This document shows, in pieces, positions 1-10,782 of a stretch of 64,000 bases of DNA. The notes under the pieces were generated by a model. The model worked only from the letters and a program-made list of their open reading frames with translations. It was not told the DNA's origin and ran no database searches. The stretch is from NCBI GenBank assembly GCA_003116875.1, contig BCKT01000004.1, forward strand, positions 1,856,891 to 1,920,890. The letters run 5' to 3'. This DNA comes from Takashimella koratensis (Eukaryota; Basidiomycota; Tremellomycetes; Trichosporonales; Tetragoniomycetaceae). Position numbers and translations under genes: made by a program. Position 1 is the first letter of the stretch. Each line of letters starts with the position of its first letter.

Positions 1-65
1 CAGCGGGGAACGGCGAGTTCTACTTTGATACGTGGTACAAGCTCAACTATGCGCTTAGTGAGTGA
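1..65 (+). CDS. C-terminal end of an unidentified protein (partial)
   Basis: The window opens inside a reading frame (codons from base 3) that gives about 20 residues, ending FDTWYKLNYALSE and a TGA at 63-65. It has coding-like composition and no stop before the TGA. Too little is present to name a family. The next gene is on the opposite strand with its stop at 417, so the two would be convergent. It could also be a chance open frame. Confidence 0.4.
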   Translation, partial: AGNGEFYFDTWYKLNYALSE

Positions 66-416
66 TTCAAGAGTAGTCACACTTTAGAGCTAACCCATGT
101 GTGCAGTGTGTTGTGCGTTCTTACAGTTTAGGGCGTACGAAAGTAGAGGACTCACAGAGGCTTTGCGGTCTCTTGATACCGCAGTGGACATCTTCCGTCT
201 GTGGGCGAACGCGAGAGTAGACGATGTTTCTGGAGAGAGATCACATCGAGAGAAATTGGCACAGTACGTGATGATGCTGCGGGTGGCTGCGACAGGGGAC
301 GGGCCGCTGCACGGAGACTTGAGAGAAGTCCCCTTGCCTTCACCACTCTGACACTTTGAGCTTGGCATGTATCCCCCAGTCACAGCTATACATGCATTTC
401 TCATATCGATACAAGC

Positions 417-1739
417 TTACAACGGGAGGAGAACCTTGACACCCTGGTACATCTCCTCAGTGTACTTGATACCGTTTACAATCGAAATCTTACGCCTCGG
501 GGCTGTCACTTCTGGAACATTTGCGATCTGAGATTCACGCCACTCCTTAGTCGTCGGAATCTGAGCAAGTTTAGTTTCAGTACCACACCGATGATGCTCG
601 ACTTGTGACTAGACTCACGCTCATGCCGGCCTGGATACGTTTGTGGAACTCTTGGAAGACACCTTGGGAGAACTCGTAACCCTCCCTCTGGATGAGCGGG
701 GACTCGTCGATAGGTTGAACACGAAGGTCGCCCTCGGATCCATTGAATTGGACGATGGACAATCTCTGCTCGTGTTTCTGGTCCTCGGGCGGGTCGAAGA
801 CGCGGTGTCGGGTTGCCCGGAAGTGTCCACCAGAGACGACCTCGAGCACGTCGCCGATGTTGATCACCAGGGCACCGGGGTTGTACTTGACAAAGTGCCA
901 CTTGTCGTCCCTGCCCCAGATCTGAAGCGCGGTGATGGGCACAGAGAAGAGCATGGTCGTGGTCCCGTAGTCGCTGAGGCTGTCAGTGGGTGCGGAGTAA
1001 AGGGGCACTCACGTGTGGCCGGGCATGCGAAGACCGTTGGAAAGCGTGCGCGCGTCGTCGTCGATGGGGTAGAAGAGGGCGTGCCTGTAGTAACCCTGCG
1101 CGACGGGTCCACCGTGAGACTGGATCTTGTCAAACAGGTAATCGTCGGGGAGTTCGAGCACTTTCGAGAAAAGAGTGAGTAGTCGACGGTTGACGGATTC
1201 GCTCAGGTAGGTGCAGAACGAGGTGATCTCGTCCATGAACGGCTTGATGCATTCAGGGACCTTGTTCTGGGCAAACTCGTCGGCGTAAAAGTTGAACTGC
1301 TCGATCCCGTCAAACTTGCCCTCCTCGCGCTGGAACCAAACGTCAGCGAGGTTTCACTTTAACTACGGCTGTCGCTCACCTTCCAGCCGGTGCGCTTCTT
1401 GAAGCCAGCAAAGAGGCCGGTTTCGGGACTCCACTTGAGCGCCTCCTTGTCCTCGTCTGAGATGTTCGAGTGGAGGTACTGGGCGAGGTCGAACTGGCGC
1501 ATGAGCTGGTCGTAATCGATCCCGTAGTTGACGAGGTAGAGGAACCCGTCGTCCTTGATTGCGCCCTTGGCTGTCTCGACGAGCTTGGCGACGACAGCCG
1601 GGTCGGGAGAGTCCAGCAGGGAGAGGTCGATGGTTCGTAGCTTGGCCCAGTCTTGCTCAGTCTTGGTGGGCTGAGGCGGGACCCACTTGGGGACAAAGGG
1701 CTTGCCCTCGGTAGAAGGGGAGACAAACGGTGCGGCCAT
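417..1739 (-). CDS. 2-oxoglutarate/Fe(II)-dependent oxygenase (isopenicillin N synthase-like)
   Basis: Four exons (1739-1380, 1329-1013, 973-619, 560-417) join in frame to 391 residues. The N-terminal DIOX_N-like half contains DDGFLYLVNYGI; the catalytic half has GHTDYGTTTMLF (His and Asp iron ligands) and, later, ATRHRVF with the distal His, followed by RLSIVQF carrying the Arg of the RxS-type 2-oxoglutarate site. The acceptor at 974 was chosen because only it creates the HTD triad. The last exon ends KVLLPL. Family members hydroxylate or desaturate small molecules in the cytosol; the substrate cannot be told. The start at 1739 is preferred because the upstream in-frame codons cross the TATA-like region. 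Intron 2 is only 39 nt. Confidence 0.88.
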
Positions 1740-2202
1740 GGTCAAGGGGTGTAGAGTTGAAAGGCGTGGGTGGGACTGAGCACGACAGAGGGATGTCTGC
1801 TTTATATATGTTGAGCCATGCTGACGACTGCAGTACGCTGAGAGACCCAAGGTCCCGAGTAGACTTACTGCTGCTGACCGATGTGGTCACCCATAGTGGA
1901 CCGGAGATAGCCGCCACCCGAGGACCCGAAGTGCCACCGCCCACCCATGTTGAACCCTCAAAGTGTTCACCGAGCAGACGCAACGCCGTCGAGCTAGCTT
2001 CACAGAGACTCTTCCGACCATCCGACTACATGGCTACTTGTCCCCGAATCTCTGCCAAAGCTCCCGAGCGAATCCATTTGTCCGTCAAGAATATGCATCG
2101 TCGTAATATTTGTAGCAACATGTCATTAACCCAATATCCCATCTAACTGCATCCATCGCCCTCACCGGCGGGACACATGACCCTCAGACCCAAACTACCG
2201 CC
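1740..2202. other. Intergenic, promoter side of the oxygenase
   Basis: 463 nt between the oxygenase start and the stop of the next minus-strand gene. Apart from the TATA-like element I see no coding exon, repeat or RNA gene. A 138-codon open frame on the plus strand here (1730-2146) lacks family resemblance and is treated as chance. Confidence 0.5.
1801..1808 (-). promoter_or_regulatory. TATA-like element upstream of the oxygenase
   Basis: On the minus strand the sequence reads TATATAAA about 62-69 nt before the ATG at 1739, a usual position for a fungal TATA element. Confidence 0.45.
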
Positions 2203-2736
2203 TCATGCAAGCGCCTGCTTGATTGCCACAGCCTTGCCCTCCTGCCCTTTGCCTTCTAACAAGACTTTAGCCGCATCGACTATCTGCTCCGTGGTCTCTT
2301 CCAGACCCGTCTGACCAGCGTTCGCCATTGTCTCGCGCAACGTCACGCCGAGGTCCTGCTCCAGTGCTTGCTCGACTAAGGACTCGACCTTTGCTGGGGA
2401 GATGGGGCGGGTTGAGAGAGATGAGACCTCGGACGTCGCGAGGGAGGATGGTGGGGTGAGGTGCGTTCCTGTGGGATAGTTGTGGTCAGTGGCTATGGTA
2501 CTCGGATACTGAGTAGACAGAGATAGGTGACGTGGCTACTTACCTGATCGAAGAACAGTCTCCTCAGCGGCCTGGCGTACAGCGACGGGACTGACAGCGG
2601 CCTCAACGACAGCAGCCCGCGCTGATGCCGAGGCCTCAGCGGCAAGGGAGGTACGTGCAGAGACAGCAGTCTCTGAGGCGAGGACGGCGACTTCCTCGCG
2701 AGCGACAGAGAGCATGGGGCGCAACGCAGCGGCCAT
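2203..2736 (-). CDS. Small alanine-rich protein of unknown function
   Basis: Two exons (2736-2544 and 2468-2203) join in frame to 152 residues; the intron has a GTAAGT donor and CACAG acceptor. The first half is very rich in Ala, Ser and Glu with spaced Arg residues and few acidic residues near the start (MAAALRPMLSVAREEV), which could act as a mitochondrial presequence or form long helices. The C-terminal half is mixed charge and ends AIKQALA. I do not recognise a family. It is transcribed away from the THP3-like gene, sharing a 469-nt promoter with CA/GT repeats and a CACGTG palindrome. Expression is inferred only from the clean splice and frame. Confidence 0.6.
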
Positions 2737-2894
2737 TTGACCAGTGACGAGGGTGAAGAAGTGTTTCTGCGGTCTGAGGCTGTCGAGATGAGACGAAGAG
2801 ATGAAGAGAGGGAGAGATGGAGAGAGATAGGAAAGAGGGAGGATTTTTCTAGAGCGATGAGCGGCGTCAGGGTAACAAACAAGCATGACGCAAT

Positions 2895-2928
2895 CACACA
2901 CACACATACACACACACACACACACACC
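2895..2928. repeat. (CA)n microsatellite
   Basis: About 16 CA units with a single interruption (ATA near 2906-2908). It faces the (GT)13 tract at 3057-3082 as an inverted repeat. Confidence 0.9.
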
Positions 2929-2964
2929 CAAAGGAGGGGCTGGACCAGGCAGGCACAACGAAGG

Positions 2965-2978
2965 GTATCACGTGATAC
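2965..2978. promoter_or_regulatory. 14-bp palindrome centred on CACGTG
   Basis: GTATCACGTGATAC is a perfect palindrome. Its core RTCACGTGAY matches the known binding preference of fungal bHLH factors of the Cbf1 type. It lies in the divergent promoter, between the two dinucleotide repeats. Binding is inferred. Confidence 0.5.
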
Positions 2979-3056
2979 TGCCAGATCGCGAGGTATTACA
3001 TAATCTTCACGACACCATAGACATTTGCTTCCGCTTTTCAGTGACCGTTTCCGTCA

Positions 3057-3082
3057 GTGTGTGTGTGTGTGTGTGTGTGTGT
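3057..3082. repeat. (GT)13 microsatellite
   Basis: Thirteen uninterrupted GT units, the complement of the CA tract 130 nt upstream. Confidence 0.9.
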
Positions 3083-3205
3083 CCAAGTCTGTGTGTGTCC
3101 GCGACGACCATCCTCTTCCAACATCATCATCCATCCAATATATAGTATCCAGCAGCCACAGACAACTCGACACAGTGCCCAGCACACCCATCGGACACAG
3201 CGACC

Positions 3206-5348
3206 ATGTCCTCCTCGTCCTGGCCGCCAGAGCTCAAGTGCGTTGCTTTTTCCTAGTCCCGAGACTCATCCTCGGGATCAAAGATCATCTACTCGCGTGA
3301 TCATCTACTAACGACTTCCCGTGTAGAGCCTGGGTTCAAGAATGTCTCTCCAAAGCAACTCAGGCCAATAAGCCAGCCGTCAACTCTGAGCTCAAGCAGG
3401 TGAGCGTCACTGGATGGCTCAGCCGTTGAGGGCTTAGACTCTTCCTGAAATCAGCGGCTCACCCCCATCCATTAGGTCCTATTGCAAGCTCACAAAGACG
3501 GGACGATCAATACTACCGACTGGTCCAAAGTCCAACTGAAGACGTGAGTCTCGGGTGACATGCAGTTGCAGCACATACTAAACACGGTGACTCCCCTCGC
3601 AGTCTTCAAGCACAGTCCAGTCGAATCGCCTACACTCCACCCGCTCCCTCCTACGCCGCTCCTGCTCCCCCTTCCTCATCCTCTTATTCCTCGTACCCTT
3701 CCACCTCACAATACCCGCCTCCTTCACCAGGATACTCGGTTGCCTCGTCTGCTGATACAAATGGAGCTGGCAAGGGCAAGAACAAGAAACGGAAGAAGTG
3801 AGCAAGCTCTTTTTCCTCTACCGCATGCTGATCAGACATCAGGGAGAGCGCGTTTCCGTCTGCGTATACGTTCTCGTCAACTGAAGAAGAAGAGGCCAAA
3901 GCTAGGCGGGCAGCGCGATTCCAAAACCCTTCTACAACCGCAAGCTCCAGCTCCACGCCATCAGGTATCGGTCGTTGGTTCGAGGATGACGAAGGGGCAC
4001 CAGTCAACGCAGCGTCAACATCGCTTGGGTCGCGAATATCAGGTCTCGCATTGGGTCCATCGTTGGTTCCAGGTCAGGTAGGGAAGAAACTCAAAGGTAA
4101 AATGGGTCTGGGATACGGCGAGGACGTGATCGAAGTAGACCCGGTAAGTCTGATCGCATCGATCGGGTTGAATGTTGCTGATCATGGTGGTTTAGAACGT
4201 GATGGATTGGGACAAGCATACTATCCGTGGAACAAGCACAAAACTCGAGAAGTCGTACCTTCGACTCACATCTGTATGTTCCGTCGTGATGCACGATGTA
4301 CCGGGAATCCGCTGACCAATGACGATTCACAGGAACCATCTCCTGCTGATATTCGACCCCTACCAATCCTGCGGCAGACACTTCAACTACTCAAGGATAA
4401 GTGGAAAGCCAACCACAATTATGCGTATGCAGTCGATCAATTCAAGAGCTTGCGCCAGGATTTGACCGTGAGTCGATAATGACGATGTCGATGAACGCTT
4501 GTGCTGATTGGAACAGGTTCAACGGATCAAGAACGACTTTACCGTCGAGGTGTACGAAATCCATGCACGTATAGCACTTGAAGCCGTGAGTACTGTCCGG
4601 AGTCGTGCGGATCAGCACTGACAAAGCTGCAGAAAGACCTGGGCGAGTATAATCAATGTCAATCGATGTTGCGGCAACTCTACGAGCTAGGTATCAAAGG
4701 TCACCCCCAGGAATTCCTCTCTTATCGCATCATGTACCTCCTCCACACCCGAAATCGAAGTGGTAAGTCTATTCTATAGGATTTGGGCAGTGAGACTGAC
4801 GTAAGCTAGATATGGCCGCACTTCTCGCCCAGCTCACCCCTACTGAGAAGACCGATAAGGGAGTACACCACGCCCTCCAAGTTCATGCCGCCCTGGCAAC
4901 ATCAAACTATGCCAAGTTTTTCCGGTTGTTTATGGAGGCGCCCAATATGAGCGGGTATATCATGGACCACTTTGTGGAAAGAGAGCGTTCCAGTGCTCTA
5001 GCTGTCATGTCGAAAGCGTGAGTACGGCAAGGGTTTCAGTCTGTGCGTGCGCTGACTGGACCCAAATCCAGCTATCTCACCTTGCCGCTTCCATTCCTCA
5101 CCCAGGTTCTTGCATTCGAAGACGACGAACAAACGGATGCGTTCCTCTCCGACCACTCTTCGGCCATCTACACCAACTCACCAGTCGCAGCTGCCCCGAG
5201 GGATCCGAAAAACCCGTGGAAAAATCAAGGTCGATCAAGAGATTTACCGTTTGCCGAGAGGGTCTGGGACTGCAAGAAAGCTCATCCTGCCGCGGCCAAA
5301 GCGGTTGAAAAGTATCGTGTCGTCGACTTGAAAGGGCAAGTTGATTAG
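3206..5348 (+). CDS. THP3: THP3/LENG8-like SAC3/GANP-PCI domain protein
   Basis: Eleven exons (3206-3237, 3327-3399, 3476-3543, 3603-3797, 3843-4143, 4196-4273, 4333-4467, 4517-4585, 4633-4762, 4810-5017, 5072-5348) join in frame to 521 residues. The N-terminus (PPELKAWVQECL) is followed by a Pro/Ser/Tyr-rich linker and a Lys cluster (KGKNKKRKK), then the SAC3/GANP region beginning near VIEVDPNVMDWDKHTI and including RIKNDFTVEVYEIHARIALE, LGEYNQCQSMLRQLYELGI and EFLSYRIMYLL, which are typical of the family. Yeast Thp3 works in the nucleus with Csn12 in transcription elongation and mRNA maturation; human LENG8 is related. The protein should be nuclear. The start is the first ATG after a short leader. 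Confidence 0.9.
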
Positions 5349-5606
5349 CGCTCGACTCGGAATGGCGAAAGCAGCACGTCAAGCGACCCCAGGAAACAGG
5401 TAAGAACGACTCGTTGATTCAATTTCTTGTTTGCGCATTGCCCCCACCTTTCTCTAAACTCCCGATCCGTTGTCATGATTCAGAGGGACGATCTGTGAAG
5501 TAATTTTTTCATCGGCATGGCATGTAGACATTTGCATGGTATTATACACATTTGACTCGTTACTGAACAACTAGACCCCGTATGCCTCGCTCTGCACTCT
5601 CCTGAT

Positions 5607-6984
5607 CTATCGCGGCTGAGGTGGTAATCCAAACGTCGCTGACGTGTTGATCCATGCGAAATCAGGACTGACCCCGGGTCCAGCCATCGCAGGCACCCAA
5701 GGTGTCATCCCAAAGAAGATTGAATCTCCCAACCCACACCTCCCACTACCCTGCCAAACCGTAAACACCAAATCCTCCTGCGGATCCACCTCTCCTGGCT
5801 CCTTCTCCTCTCCTTCTCCACCCTCATTCAATTCTTCAAACGCTCCCTGGCTTGAACTTGCAGCAGTCGCCGAGGCCGAGATTGGAGGCGTCATCGGCAT
5901 ACCCGCTGTTTGTTGCTGTCGATACGCTCTCCCACGGCGGATTGCGACCGGTCGGAACCCAAGTTTTGCGTGAACTCGCGCAGCGGCCATATTGGATGCC
6001 AAGTAGGTCGAGGTGAGGGACCCTGCTTTTGGATGCAAGACTTTGACAAACCACTGCTCGAGAATGAACCGGATCACGGCCTGAAAGTCGTCAGCGGGAG
6101 GGGCAATTCTCCGACTCACCGTCATCAACCCACGGCCGGCGAAAGCCGGGTCCAGGCAAAACTCGAGCGTCCAGTGCGCCTCGGTTTCAGGCAGATCGCG
6201 TTCCAAGTCGCGCCATTTCCGTCGGAGCCGGGAAGGCATGGACGAGAAGTTGTCCCTGGAGAAAGTGATGGTCCCGAGTAGGGGCGGAAACGAATCGCTA
6301 ACGAGGGACCTCGTGCGGCGAATAACTGAGGCCCCGGGAAACGGTAAACGTCAGCCAGCCAGCCTTCGTGCGGATTCACCGAAATCCACCGCACTTACCG
6401 TTATATGGCCAACCGGACTTGCAATCCAGTGCACCTTTGATCCTGGCCACTGCGTCTGCCATGGTGAATGAGAGTGGCTGAGCGGTGCCTACGCCCCTGC
6501 CGACGCCTCCCACAGCGGAGGTGGACTTGAGGCCCAGTCCCTTGGCCACCCCTGGGTGGTTGACGATCGCGTGCAAATCGTCGGCGTCCGTGATGAGATA
6601 CGAAGTGAGGCAAAAGTCTTGGAATGGTGCGGGGAGAACGACATGTGGAATTGGCTTGGCACGGATGGGTATGTGAGCGAGCTCAGGAGGAGGTGGCGAG
6701 CCGTTCGAGTTCTGACGCCCCGGAGTTCGTCCGGATCTGTCCTCGTGCTCGTAAGGTGGTGGTGGACTTGGTGGAGGATGCTTGTTAGCGGCCGACGACG
6801 ACGATGCCGTCGAGCAGGTCGGCGACATGGTGCGGCGAAGGACTACGGCCTGCTCGGTGTTGTGAGATGGTGACTTTGACTTGGGTCGGAGGTTGCCGCT
6901 CGATATACGTCGGAGCCTGGCGTAAGATGGTAAGGGCGCTATCACCCTGCACACCTCCTTGCCGTCGTCGCTGTATTTAAACAT
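5607..6984 (-). CDS. GNAT-type N-acetyltransferase domain protein
   Basis: Three exons (6984-6399, 6325-6120, 6080-5607) join in frame to about 421 residues. The first 100 or so residues are low complexity (Ser/Pro-rich). The GNAT fold appears to begin near CLTSYLITDADDLHAIVNHP and includes HWTLEFCLDPAFAGRGLMT, where the turn before the helix resembles the acetyl-CoA pyrophosphate loop, and STYLASNMAAARVHAKLGF, the usual late GNAT motif (N-x-A/S-K-L-G-F). The C-terminal tail is acidic then hydrophobic. Substrate is unknown; related rimJ/rimL-like proteins acetylate proteins or small amines. The 39-nt segment 6081-6119 has intron signals but is divisible by three, so it could be retained without changing frame. 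Confidence 0.75.
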
Positions 6985-8275
6985 GGTGTTGCGGGGCGGG
7001 TTGAGGGTACGTAGATATAGATACCGGCGGCGGCCACTTTCGGCGTTGAGGCTAGAGGGCTAGATCACACCCTCGCTTAGCTGGTCTGATGCCGGTCGGC
7101 GGTGTGCCTCGGATAACGTGCGAGGCGGTGAGGAGGAGGATCCCAGTCGGCGGTCAGAGAGGGATCGGTATTAGTCTAGCCTCGCTTGAGACGAGGGATG
7201 AGGCAGTGGCAAGGCAGTCAGAGGTGAGGAAGGAAGCGATAGTGACGGCGACGATGGGTCCAGTGTCTGTGAACCGACAGGGGGAGGAGTCGCGATACTC
7301 GGCGCGACGAGCGTTCAGACGACCGGAGCGAATATGGAACCGAGCACGGATTCAGTAGTCACTGCGGTGGCGAGTACATAAACAGCTCCAAAGGTGGTCT
7401 GAATAGCCAAGACCATCCCCCAGAGCCTCATCGTCGTTTCTCACATCATCTCGGTTCACAAACAAGGGTTTCAAGCGCGATCATGATCGACGCATTCCGA
7501 CCGGTAAAGCGAAGGGCAAGCTCCGTCGGTCTTTCCGAGGTTGACAACCCATCGGGCTCGGAGGGATTCCCGCTGGGCAAAGGGGTTGGGATATGCATAA
7601 GGTTGGTACGCAGCCGAGACTGGCACTACTGAGGCGAAATGGGGAGCGGAGGGGTGAGGATGCGTGGTCATGAGGGAGGTGGGTGGAGAGTTTGAACTTT
7701 TGTTGTGGTAGGTTTCATGTTTGGGCGAGCGAGGTGGGAAGCGAGCGTTGGAGCGCAGGTGCCACTCGCTCGCCTCTCGCTTCCGGGTTGTAGGCAGGGA
7801 TGACCACGTAGGATAGGATGTGTGACCAATTGCATCTATGCATGCACGCTTCACAGATCGACGTCTGCATGATACTGGCAAGATGGTCTAGGCCCAGGAC
7901 CTATGCTCATACGCGGTGGATGATCGGTGAGTCCATCGCACCATCGGAGCCACCAAACAACTATCAACTACGGCCGAACTGTCCCTATATTTCCCCGTCG
8001 GTTCTGGGCAGTCCGAATTCTCCCTACTCTCCTCTCACTTGCACGCATACACCAATCCTTGCACTCTTGCAACGACTCGGAGACACTCCGAATGCTTATC
8101 GCAGCATCAAGTCCTTACGGCCGCATTGGGATGCAGATCGGGTCGTCCGGGCGATCTGTCACTGGTCATCGTCGTTCATCTTGCAGATTGCAGATATTTA
8201 TTGATCGAGACTGCGGCCGTGTCTGACATCACCACTTCATACTCTACATTTCCATCACTCACCACCCACTAAAAT
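6985..8275. other. 1.3-kb intergenic region between divergent genes
   Basis: Lies between the GNAT start and the SCOT start. It is unusually long for this window. It holds one possible small gene (7471-7671, listed separately); otherwise I see no recognisable coding exon, RNA gene or strong repeat. It presumably contains both promoters. Confidence 0.5.
7471..7671 (-). CDS. Possible small protein of unknown function (66 residues)
   Basis: An open frame starting at an ATG preceded by a pyrimidine-rich leader encodes 66 residues, Pro/Tyr/Ala-rich at first (SAAYQPYAYPNPFAQ) and with three Cys near the end. It sits alone in a 1.3-kb gap, so it is not a shadow of another gene, but there is no family resemblance and open frames of this length arise by chance. 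It may also be an exon of a longer transcript. Confidence 0.25.
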   Translation of the reverse strand: MTTHPHPSAPHFASVVPVSAAYQPYAYPNPFAQRESLRARWVVNLGKTDGACPSLYRSECVDHDRA

Positions 8276-10291
8276 ATGCTCACAGCTGTTTCCGCCTCTC
8301 GATCCGGATGCGCGAGAGTAGCTCTGAGACCAGCAAGTCGTCTCGCTTTCTCGACCTTGATTCGACCCGTCATCCACCCCCAGGTCCTCACTCAATCTTC
8401 CCCGCTCCGTCCAAGCCGCCGCACGTTCGCGACCCCTGTCAAGGCACACGGCCTCGACTCAACCCCATCAGCAGCTGAACATACCGGGACACCAGCGATA
8501 GACACCAGCAGTGGCAAGCTATGGCCGTCAGCTGCGGAAGCGATTCGCGATGTCAAGAGCGGGAGTATGGTTTTGAGTGCCGGGTTCGGGCTCTGCGGGA
8601 CGGCCGAGACGATCATTAAGGCTATCAGGGAGCGGGAGGATTTACAAGACTTGACCGTCGTCTCAAACAATGCTGGCAATGCGGGATCTGCCGGTCTGGG
8701 TGAGTGACAGCTTTGCTTCATAGGTGTATAGCGTTGACCAAGGTCGCAGCGCCTCTGATCTCGTCAAAGCAAATTAGCAAGATGATCCTGTCATACGTTG
8801 GAACCAACAAGAACCTCCAAGACGCCTACCTCGCCGGAGAGATTGCGCTCGAGCTTTGTCCACAGGGTTCGATCGCTGAGCGTCTTCGGGCAGGTGGAGC
8901 TGGGACCCCGGGATTCTTCACCAGGACCGGCGCTGGTGAGTGAATACGCCTCCAGTTATCGATCTCCAGTTGTAGATAGGGAACTGATTCGATTTGCTCC
9001 AGGGACATTTGTCGAGACTGGTGGCATCCCCCAGCTTCTCTCCAAGAAGACCGCGGGCGAAAAACAGACCGTCATCACTCCCGGTGTAAAGAAAGACGCC
9101 CAAGTCTTCAACGGTAAACGATTCATCTTTGAACCCGCGATCGTAGGAGACGTTGCCATTCTCCGCGCGTGGAAGGTCGACAAAGCCGGCAACTGTGTCT
9201 TCCGATACACTACCCGTGCCTTTGGTGGCCTCGTCGCTCGAGCTGCGAAGCTCACCATCGTCGAAGCGGAGAACATCGTCGAGGTCGGCGAGATCAAGCC
9301 CATGGACGTGGATCTGCCAGGGATCTACGTTGACCGAATCGTGCCAGCTACAGAGGACAAGAAGATTGAGATTATGACTACGCGAGAGGAAGAGGGTGGG
9401 AGTGAGGATGTGAAGCACGAGGACAAGTCGGCGGCGCAGTTGAGGAGGGAGAAGATTGCGAGAAGAGCAGCAAAAGAGCTCAAGGATGGGGACTATGCCA
9501 ATTTGGGAGTGGGTATGCCTGTACTCGCTGCCAATTACCTCCCGCCTGGGACAAACATCTGGCTCCAGTGAGTTGCGCATGGGTAATTCGAGGGGATCGA
9601 CTCGCTGACATGTCTTCATCAGATCGGAGAACGGTATCCTGGGCATGGGTCCTTACCCTACCAAAGCCCAAGTCGATGCGTAGGTCACGTTCTCTTGTAC
9701 TGCCAAAATGTAACTCGCAAGCTGAACTGTCGCAGAGACATCATCAACGCGGGGAAAGAGACGGTCACATTGGTTCCCGGAGCATCCGTGTTCGACTCGT
9801 CCGAGAGCTTTAGCATGATCCGTGGTGGGCATGTTGACGTCTCCATCCTCGGTGCGATGGAGGTCTCTGCCAAGGGTGACCTCGTGAGTTTCATTACATC
9901 CCTGTACAAAATATGGACTGACAACCGCATATAGGCCAACTACATGATCCCTGGCAAGCTTGTCAAGGGCATGGGCGGTGCCATGGACCTTGTGTCGAAT
10001 CCCGACGAAACCAAAATCATCGTCGTCACTGACCACGTTGACAAGTACGGCAAGCCCAAAGTGGTTGGGGAGTGCACTCTGCCTCTCACCGGTGTCGGTT
10101 GCGTCAGCCGGATCATCACCGACCTGGCTGTATTCGATGTGCAGCGGCAGCCACATATCTCGAATGGTGAGGGGACAGCTGTGGGTGGGCTAAGGTTGAT
10201 CGAGTTGGCGGAGGGGGCGGAGGTGGATGAAGTGAGGGCAAAGACTGGCTGTGACTTTGAGATCGCAGAGGAGCTCGGCAGGTTTCACTAG
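8276..10291 (+). CDS. Succinyl-CoA:3-ketoacid CoA transferase, mitochondrial
   Basis: Six exons (8276-8699, 8750-8935, 9003-9567, 9623-9679, 9736-9883, 9935-10291) give 578 residues. The first 50-60 residues are rich in Arg, Ser and Ala with almost no acidic residues, a mitochondrial presequence. Next come the alpha domain ([37 protein letters not shown]) and the beta domain with [18 protein letters not shown] (the Glu is the CoA-thioester-forming catalytic residue) and [20 protein letters not shown]. The enzyme moves CoA from succinyl-CoA to acetoacetate in ketone-body use; in fungi relatives also act in acetate or propionate metabolism. The segment linking alpha and beta domains is charged and longer than usual. 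Confidence 0.95.
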
Positions 10292-10782
10292 GTCCCCAAG
10301 GTGCATTCATCTAGATCTATAGAGTAGACTTGGGTCATGTAACATGTAGACGTACGTAGACTTCCCCAAGGTCCAATGCTTTGTCCATTCAGCGGAAGCG
10401 TCGTACTCTGGATTTTGCTTTCGTAGTCGCCGCTGAGACCTGCAACCGCTAGGTGGGGGATATCCACTTGTCGTGTTTATCCGACGGACGTTTGAAAACC
10501 CCGAAGGTCATTTTCGTCATCCGATGCCCATCTCGAACAGCCTCCGCAACCCTCGCGCCGCTCTAGAGAGCGTTATTGTCCAAACGAGTTGACAAGAGCA
10601 ATATACAAGAGCAAGCTGAGCCGTGCAAGCCAGTTCGAATACCCGGCAGCTAGAACGTATCACAAAAGAGTGTTAGATAACGCCCGCGTAAATCTGTCCG
10701 TCACAGCGTCCTCCTTTCTTCCACACACCTACGCCTTCCCGACATACCAACCAACAGCACTGCCTCCGTCCCGCCGCCCAAG
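10292..10782. other. Intergenic between SCOT and the AhpD-like gene
   Basis: 491 nt between two plus-strand genes: SCOT 3' end and the promoter of the next gene. No coding exon, repeat or RNA gene seen. Confidence 0.5.

Larger units (their letters stand above)
2737..3205. promoter_or_regulatory. Bidirectional promoter region between the Ala-rich and THP3-like genes
   Basis: 469 nt separate two divergent start codons. The interval holds a (CA)n tract (2895-2928), a CACGTG-centred palindrome (2965-2978) and a (GT)13 tract (3057-3082). Confidence 0.6.

Noticed and set aside
643..1182. 179-codon open frame on the plus strand
   Set aside because: It is antisense to exons of the 2-oxoglutarate oxygenase, whose motifs fix the minus strand as coding.
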